Below, piece by piece: positions 58,045 to 64,000 of a stretch of DNA of 64,000 bases. Numbering within the stretch: position 1 is the first letter of the stretch; each line of letters begins with the position of its first letter. This stretch comes from Euptelea pleiosperma. Its lineage: Eukaryota > Streptophyta > Magnoliopsida > Ranunculales > Eupteleaceae. Location: NCBI GenBank assembly GCA_035048495.1, contig CM068549.1, positions 4,435,059-4,499,058 on the forward strand. The letters are read 5' to 3'. A program made the position numbers and the translations under genes. The notes under the pieces are model-generated. The model was not told the origin of the DNA, ran no database searches, and saw only the letters and a list, made by a program, of their open reading frames with translations.

Positions 58045-61000
58045 GTGATTGGGATATATTAATTCTCGATAAAAATATGGATGCATTGCAATACAGCAAG
58101 GGATGGGCGATTTCACTGTTGAAAACAACCCATGAAAAAGACTGAAATCCAACAGTTAAAACTCACCAATCAGGTTGATTTTTGGTATATAAGAGTGTGC
58201 CACAGGGCCATAAATGTGGAGATTCTCAAACCACAATTAGCATCCAAAAATAAAGGCAGCTCATAAAAAAAGTTCAAATATAAGTGTGCAAGGATCACCA
58301 TTTTTTAACAAAAAACTTTTAAGACTTTTTTAGCGCTTTTGTTGATCCTAACAGATCCTAAATCGTAAGCTCTGGATGATTAACGAAGAACCAATCCATT
58401 GAAGTAGAGAACATAGAGAAGCATAAAGATTATGCTCCATAAAAAGTGGGAAAAAAGCTAAAAAATCCAACTCAAAAATAAAGCATTCGAATTCAAGTAT
58501 TGGAGGTTGAAATGTGGAGTTGGATGAGGCAGAGCTCAAGCTGGAGAAGCATGAGAGTCAAGTGATTGAAACCCTCTTCGTCCAAACCTAGATCGTGAAG
58601 ATGTTCTTCTTCTTGTTGAAAAACCCTCTTTATCCAAATCAAGATCATGAAGCTTCTGAAACCCAATTCATGCAAACCCAGATATTTGGGCGAAATCCAA
58701 ATATTTGAGCCTTAGTTTGTTGGTGAAGTGGAAGGGTTGATGAAAAGTTAGAGAGGTTGCTCGAAAATGGTGACCACCAAAATGGTTGCAGGCTAGGGTT
58801 GGTATAAGAAAGAGAGAGAGAGATCAGGGGGTAGGAGAACAGGGCAAGATCAGGGGTAGGCGAACATACCTAGTTCAGCGATGGCCAGAGATGATGTCAA
58901 ACGTGGATAGGCGAACAGCCGTCGGTAGGAGAAAATGTAGGGTTTTCTTCTTCACGGGTGCGTCTTCGAGAGAAGAGAGGGGAGAGAAGTGGTTTTTAGG
59001 GTTTGGTGTAGAGATGAAGTAGGCACGTGTGGGAGAAAGATATATTTAAGTGTGTTTAGATCTGACCGTTGATATGGATCGATCTGAGCCGCTACTTACC
59101 TGGGGGACAACTGTCACGCCCCCAAATCTGATATCTAGTCATGTCGACCTTTCTCGTATCTTGAGGCGCGATCTAATTATACAAACGCTCAGTTAAACAA
59201 AACTAGTATCACGATGTGGCGGAAATACACCGAATAATTTTTCATTTTGTTTAAACAATCAATAAAATGAAACGCACTTCATTGACACATTAATAATGTT
59301 AGAGGATCTCTCACCTCAATCAAAAAAATAACATGCCCACATAAAAAATATTGTATATATGTATCGCGTTACCAATTACATGTTACTACTATAACGCCCT
59401 GAATTTGGACCACACGAATCTCGAGGTGTTAGCCATGTGTCCTGAATCCAAGGCACGCAAAGCAAACTCACTCTCACATCTAACCCAAGCTATAAATTTT
59501 AGAGGATTTTTTTTTAATACGGAAGTACAGATCTATTCGACATTATACAATAGAGATAAATTGTGAAGTTAATGATATATTTTTCTAAATAAGAATCTAA
59601 ATATAAATACATACTCGATCATTAGTTCATAATCTGAAATCTACTTCACTGCAACTAGACTTCACTTCAAAACAAGCCTGAATAAGTCCATAGGATCTTT
59701 TCTGCAAGAGAATTGGGGGGGGGGAGTGAGCGCAGGTAACCAAGTATCCTTTAAGCAATCATCATAAATACAAAATAATATAACAACAAAATACATTTCA
59801 TTTTGGCAGAAACAAAAGTACAAAAAAGAAAATTCAAACTAATAATTTTATTTAGCAATAAATGACAGAATTTAAAACGTACTAATAAAATTAGAAATCA
59901 AGCATTTAAATATTATATCAATAACATCTATATCTCACTCATCACCAACTAATAACAACACAAGGCAGGTAGTCTATTCATCTTAGAGTGAAGAGGTCAC
60001 AACTAGTACAGCCCTAGTCTAGCAATTATTTCTTTTGTCCCAATACTTAACCAGTGTGGAACCCCTCTGTTGGTATCCTGATTTGAGGTCGGACGGATAT
60101 TTGCAGCTGTATGTGAGGAGCATACTACAAGCCCGTGAATTTAGACTCAAGAGAGGGCCTTTGACCACGACACTAAATACATAAGTCAAATACACAACGA
60201 TGGTCAATCGTTCGACGTCTGCAGACATTTCAAGGATCCTTAAACTATCTAGGGACCGACGAACCGTACCCCTCGCGTCTATCGCCTCATCGAGGCATAC
60301 AATGTAAACCTCTATCCGATCTAGACTTCCAAGACGTACCACTATAAATATGGTAATCTAGAAAAGATAAATGGAACTTCCTGGATTTGAATAATGATTC
60401 AAGTCGTAAAAATAACCCACACTACCTAGGAGACAAAAATCATTAGTTATATCTTAAAACAATTCGTCACCTCCAGAAAATAGCATCAAACTATTCTTAC
60501 TGGAGTTCAATTGATCCTTTTCCAGATCACCTAGTGATATATTATATAATATAAATAATAATTAACAATTTTTAATCAACATAACTTTCTTTCTCTTTCG
60601 GAAAAACCTTTGCATACAAATATGTTTGCTAAATTCCCCTGTCACATCTTATATGTTCCCTCATCTTGGGACCAGCTTCCCTCATATAGATTATTACGCG
60701 CTGAAGCTCATATGACACACATTATCCAAAACATATATCCTAGGCGGTCTATCACCATCACCCGCTCTATCTGTAATCAGGTTCTAAGTCTCGGGTGGTC
60801 TATCACCATCACCCGCTAATTAGGGACTTCACGCACCACATACTTCAATCAACTGGGAACTCCCATCCCATAACCACTCACAATCCATGTCAAACCACGT
60901 ACAATCACTCTTTTTTTTCATTAAATGAAATAGAGAGAGTTGTTTCGATAAAAATCTCCCATAATACTTTTGACTTTCAAAAATTCTCCTTCCAAAAACT

Positions 61001-61479
61001 CAATAGCGAGAAATTCTAAGTTCTAGAAAATAATTAGATATTCTAACTTAATTTATAAATCAGATCATATAACAATATACATAAATTTGTAAGATTTCAA
61101 AATAAATATGAGACGATTATTAAGAGGATAAGAAGCCACTCACCTTATAAAGCTACTCCAAAAGGTCTTGCACGAGATACAAGTTTGGCTTGCTCTATCA
61201 CTATTTCAATCACAGTCTCATTGTTTCGAGGATCTCTCAACATAGCTTTGTTACTTCAAATCTCAGTCTATGCTCTTCTTCTTGTGTAGCTCCATTTCTT
61301 AGTGATTGACGACAAAATACAAAGAGAAGAAGAAATTCAATTGAATTAGAAGATTAAACCCTAAGTTCGCTATAAATTTATTAAAATAAATAAAACTTGA
61401 TATTTAAAATGGAACCCTAGGGTCAACTTAAATGGAACTTATTTAATTCTAATTAATTTTAAAGACACAAATTTAGGTC

Positions 61480-62330
61480 AAATAGGATTTATTTCGGTCA
61501 ACTAATTAACATTAAGACAACAGTAATCAAGTCTAGGCAACTAGTCAACGTAAGTCAAGTCTATTCAGCTAGTCCGCTGGTTAACTAATCCATTTAGTTC
61601 CATCCTAATCCGATTAGTCAACTAATCAACATAGTCAACCTTAGTTAAACTGGTTACTAATCAGTCTAGTCCAACATAATCAAATTAATCAACTAAGAAC
61701 TTTGCCAACTTAGTAGTCTGATTAGACTAGTCGTTATAGTCAACCCAAGTTAAACTAGTTAACTAATATAGTCAAACCTAGCAAAACTGGTTAACTAATT
61801 AGCGTAGTCCAACCTAGTCAAACTAGTCAAATAAGAACTTTTGTTAACCTATTAGATAGATCAGACTAGCCATTATAATCGTCCAAAGTCCAACTGATTA
61901 ACTAATCAATAGAGTCAACCTAATCGAATTGGTAAAACTAGTCTATCTGTCACTCAATCAAACTAGTCAAACTAGTCAACTCAAGTTAAATAGTTATTTA
62001 AACCTTATTCTATTTCGTGTTTTATTAGAATTATAAAATTTAAGCTAAGTGAATCACTTATTAGTTGGTTGTAATTAACCCTAGTCAAAGTGGTCAAGCT
62101 AAGGCAAATCTAGTCAAACCTAACTTATTTTGGTCAATCTAAGTCAAATATGGTCAACTTGTTGATTTTGGTCAAAACTAGTTCATTCTAGCCAGGTCTG
62201 CTCAAACTAGGTCCAATCTGGTTAATTCTAGTCAACTCAGATCTTCACTGGTCAACTAAGGGTCAAAATTGTCAATTAATCAACCAAGTTAATTGAGGTT
62301 AGTTTGATCAACCTATTTTATTTTATTTTT
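61480..62330. repeat. Degenerate GTCAACTAGTCAAC-type array
   Basis: About 850 bp in which GTCAA, AACTAG/TAACTAATC and their variants recur every 10-20 bases without a fixed period. Confidence 0.75.
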
Positions 62331-63986
62331 TTTCATCAAGTAAGTCTTTTTCATGATTTACTATTAACAATGAGTTTTAAGCATTGTTTGGATGAAAGAT
62401 ACATTATTAGAGACCACTAACAAGATGATGTTTAAGCTAATTCTAGCTGAACCTACATATCAAAATTCACTCTAATTAAATGTTTCTATTTTTGGATTGG
62501 AGAAGAATAATGGTGTCGATGTTGGGCCCATATACCAAAAATCCAAATTTGTGGGTCCAATGACCTATGGAATTGTTGTTTTAATCTTACAAGCCCATCC
62601 ATCAAATACTAGCCATAATGAAAAATTCTAAGTGGTCCATCTCTTGATGGACCCACTATAGTCTACCTTCATTTATTTATTTATATAATAATTTTAAATT
62701 TAAATATTTTTTTTCATAAAACTTGAAAATGGGTCAACCTATAGGCTTTCCTTAAACATTCATGAGCTTTACTTTTAAAAGCCCATGCAAACTTTGTTTT
62801 GTCCCTCTCTTTATTTTATTTTATTTTATTTTACTTCATCTTCTTTGTTAGGATTGTTGTTGAATCAAAATAGGGCATCCAAATCTCAGCCATGAACGGC
62901 CCCTACTCCATCACCTTGGTCCTACCAAAACCACTTAACTCATTCCTCATATTTCCTCATTTTGTTTTGGTTTTTTTTTTTTTTTAAATGTGCAAATTGC
63001 ATTGTTTTTATTTGGCAAAAATGGATTAAACACTGCTGTGTTTTAGCACAAAAAATGTCTCAACCACCATCTAATTTGTAGCCTAAATTATTCTCTACTC
63101 TAGTGGGCATAATGCCTAGATCTATACATCCATGACCGACCCCAACATGGTTTGTTTTCATATCTGAAAATTCTAAAAAAAATTATGTTTCTGTCTCAAA
63201 AATTTCCCAAACAAAGACTCCATTTCAGACCTCAAAACATCCATTAATGGTCGTCTGAAATCACCCAAAACCCTTATTCGAAAACCCATTTCATCTTCTT
63301 CGAAAATGTGGGCAATGAAGCCCAGATTTTGTAGCATAAATCGTTCATCAATGGACTGGTTTCGCAAAGAAAAAAAATGCCCAGAAAACTCAATGTTCTA
63401 CCCATGAAAAATGCCCTTAAAAAAATTGATTTTATAACAACGAAGTAAATCAAGGATATGTGTTTTCGTCCCAAGCAAAGTGCTTAGCCATGGCAGGCTG
63501 CCATACATCCCAATGGGGTTCACAAGGATCAGCCAAAAGCCATTAATCCAACCCACACAATAAAGTTGAAGAAGTCATGGTGAAAATCTGAAAATTTCCA
63601 AATTTGCACCAAGTTTTCCATTAACAAAAGAAAATAAAATAGGAAGTAAAACAGAAAAGTCTTCTGATTAAATCTACTCAAAACACAGATTTTTAAACAA
63701 AAATTGACACAAAATGCTGGATTTGAATCACAGCTTAGCATAAAAAAAAAAAAAAACACAGTGAAAAAGACATGGAGAAGAAAATAAGAATTACTTACCT
63801 ATTTTTCTTTAAATCCGGCTAATTCCCATGCCAAATCGAAGTTCCCAGAGTCGTCCTCAACATAGTTGAATCTTCGTCTTAAACATGCAAAGGAGTGCAT
63901 CCATGCAAACTCCATTGTTGGACTGATTTTGGTTTGAAAATGGTATTTTTGTTTTCCAAAATTTACTTTTAATTGAGAAAAGGGCA
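62331..63986. other. AT-rich stretch to window end, no gene seen
   Basis: Homopolymer runs (TTTTA, A, T) and small ORFs (63173-63367, 63529-63759, 63799-63987 minus) without domains; probably part of the LTR above. Confidence 0.35.
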
Positions 63987-64000
63987 AAATTGTAAATTCA

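Larger units (their letters stand above)
56338..59106. other. Unassigned region, possible 5' end of a minus-strand gene
   Basis: No coding domain found. Two local tandem repeats are listed separately. At 58920-59050 the minus strand has a TATA-like TTAAATATATC, a CACGTG core and AAACCCTAAAAACC followed by pyrimidine-rich leader-like sequence. This would suit the promoter and 5' UTR of a plant gene or of a TE. No exon could be confirmed downstream. Confidence 0.3.
59112..64000 (-). mobile_element. Probable long LTR running off the window
   Basis: Starts TGTCACGCCCCCAAATCTG, like the solo LTR at 52529. On the minus strand CTATTTTATTTATTTTAATA...TTTATAGCGAACTTAGGG (around 61370-61410) looks like a TATA and transcript-start region. 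No right end is found. The last bases of the window, read on the minus strand (TGAATTTACAATTTTGCCC), resemble the beginning of such LTRs. A second similar terminus, TATAACGCCCTGAATTTGG, lies at about 59391, so two elements may be nested here. No coding domain is seen. Confidence 0.4.

Noticed and set aside
59389..59410. Definite boundary of another LTR at TATAACGCCC
   Set aside because: The TG start is absent and no TSD partner is visible; kept only as a possibility in the 59112-64000 entry.

Overview
The window is plant nuclear DNA, and almost all of it is transposable elements nested inside one another. It contains angiosperm-type LTR retrotransposons of both superfamilies (Ty3/gypsy of the Athila/Tat branch and Ty1/copia of the Sirevirus type), a CACTA (En/Spm) transposon with a spliced transposase gene, several solo LTRs with intact target-site duplications (TSDs), and many tandem repeats. 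I find no convincing intact host gene, rRNA, functional tRNA or CRISPR array. The species cannot be named from the sequence alone.

Layout. (1) 1-6822, minus strand: the 5' part of an Athila/Tat-like gypsy element (A) with LTR, primer-binding site (PBS), leader, a decayed gag and the start of protease; the rest lies left of the window. (2) 6823-11194: the 3' half of a plus-strand LTR of the same family (OG), split by solo LTR B (8142-11085, TSD AGCCA). (3) 11195-11882: a piece of a copia LTR. (4) 11883-21676: a CACTA transposon with a six-exon TnpD-type transposase and a truncated Transposase_24-type gene. (5) 21677-33516: a non-autonomous gypsy element (EF) with two 3.15-kb LTRs and only a gag-like reading frame. 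(6) 33517-42517: the rest of the copia element (minus strand). It has gag and an extra plant-transposon-type ORF but no recognisable pol, and solo LTR C (33655-35275, TSD TTACT) sits in its 3' LTR. (7) 42518-50940: the 3' end of an outer plus-strand element with tandem-repeat-rich 3' UTR, probable polypurine tract and LTR, split by solo LTR D (47209-50437, TSD CGGAC). (8) 50941-64000: unassigned AT-rich DNA holding a 3.8-kb solo LTR (52529-56332, TSD TCTCA) full of tandem repeats, and from 59112 a probable further LTR running off the window.

How the pieces fit. Joining 11195-11882, 33517-33654 and 35281-35463 recreates one continuous copia LTR that is collinear with the intact copia 5' LTR at 40922-42517. 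Everything between those pieces was therefore inserted into the copia 3' LTR. The deduced order is: outer element, then copia, then OG, CACTA and C into the copia LTR, then A and B into OG and EF into CACTA. A deletion at 33516/33517 removed the last bases of EF's 3' LTR, the CACTA 3' end and a few bases of copia LTR.

The most unusual signal is a tRNA-like block (A-box-like and B-box) at a constant distance of about 500 bp from the start of all six LTRs of the main gypsy family that retain this part. Two other signals stand out: a recurrent hairpin in the same LTRs, and an array of ATCGAT-centred palindromes that occurs both in the copia LTR and in front of its extra ORF.
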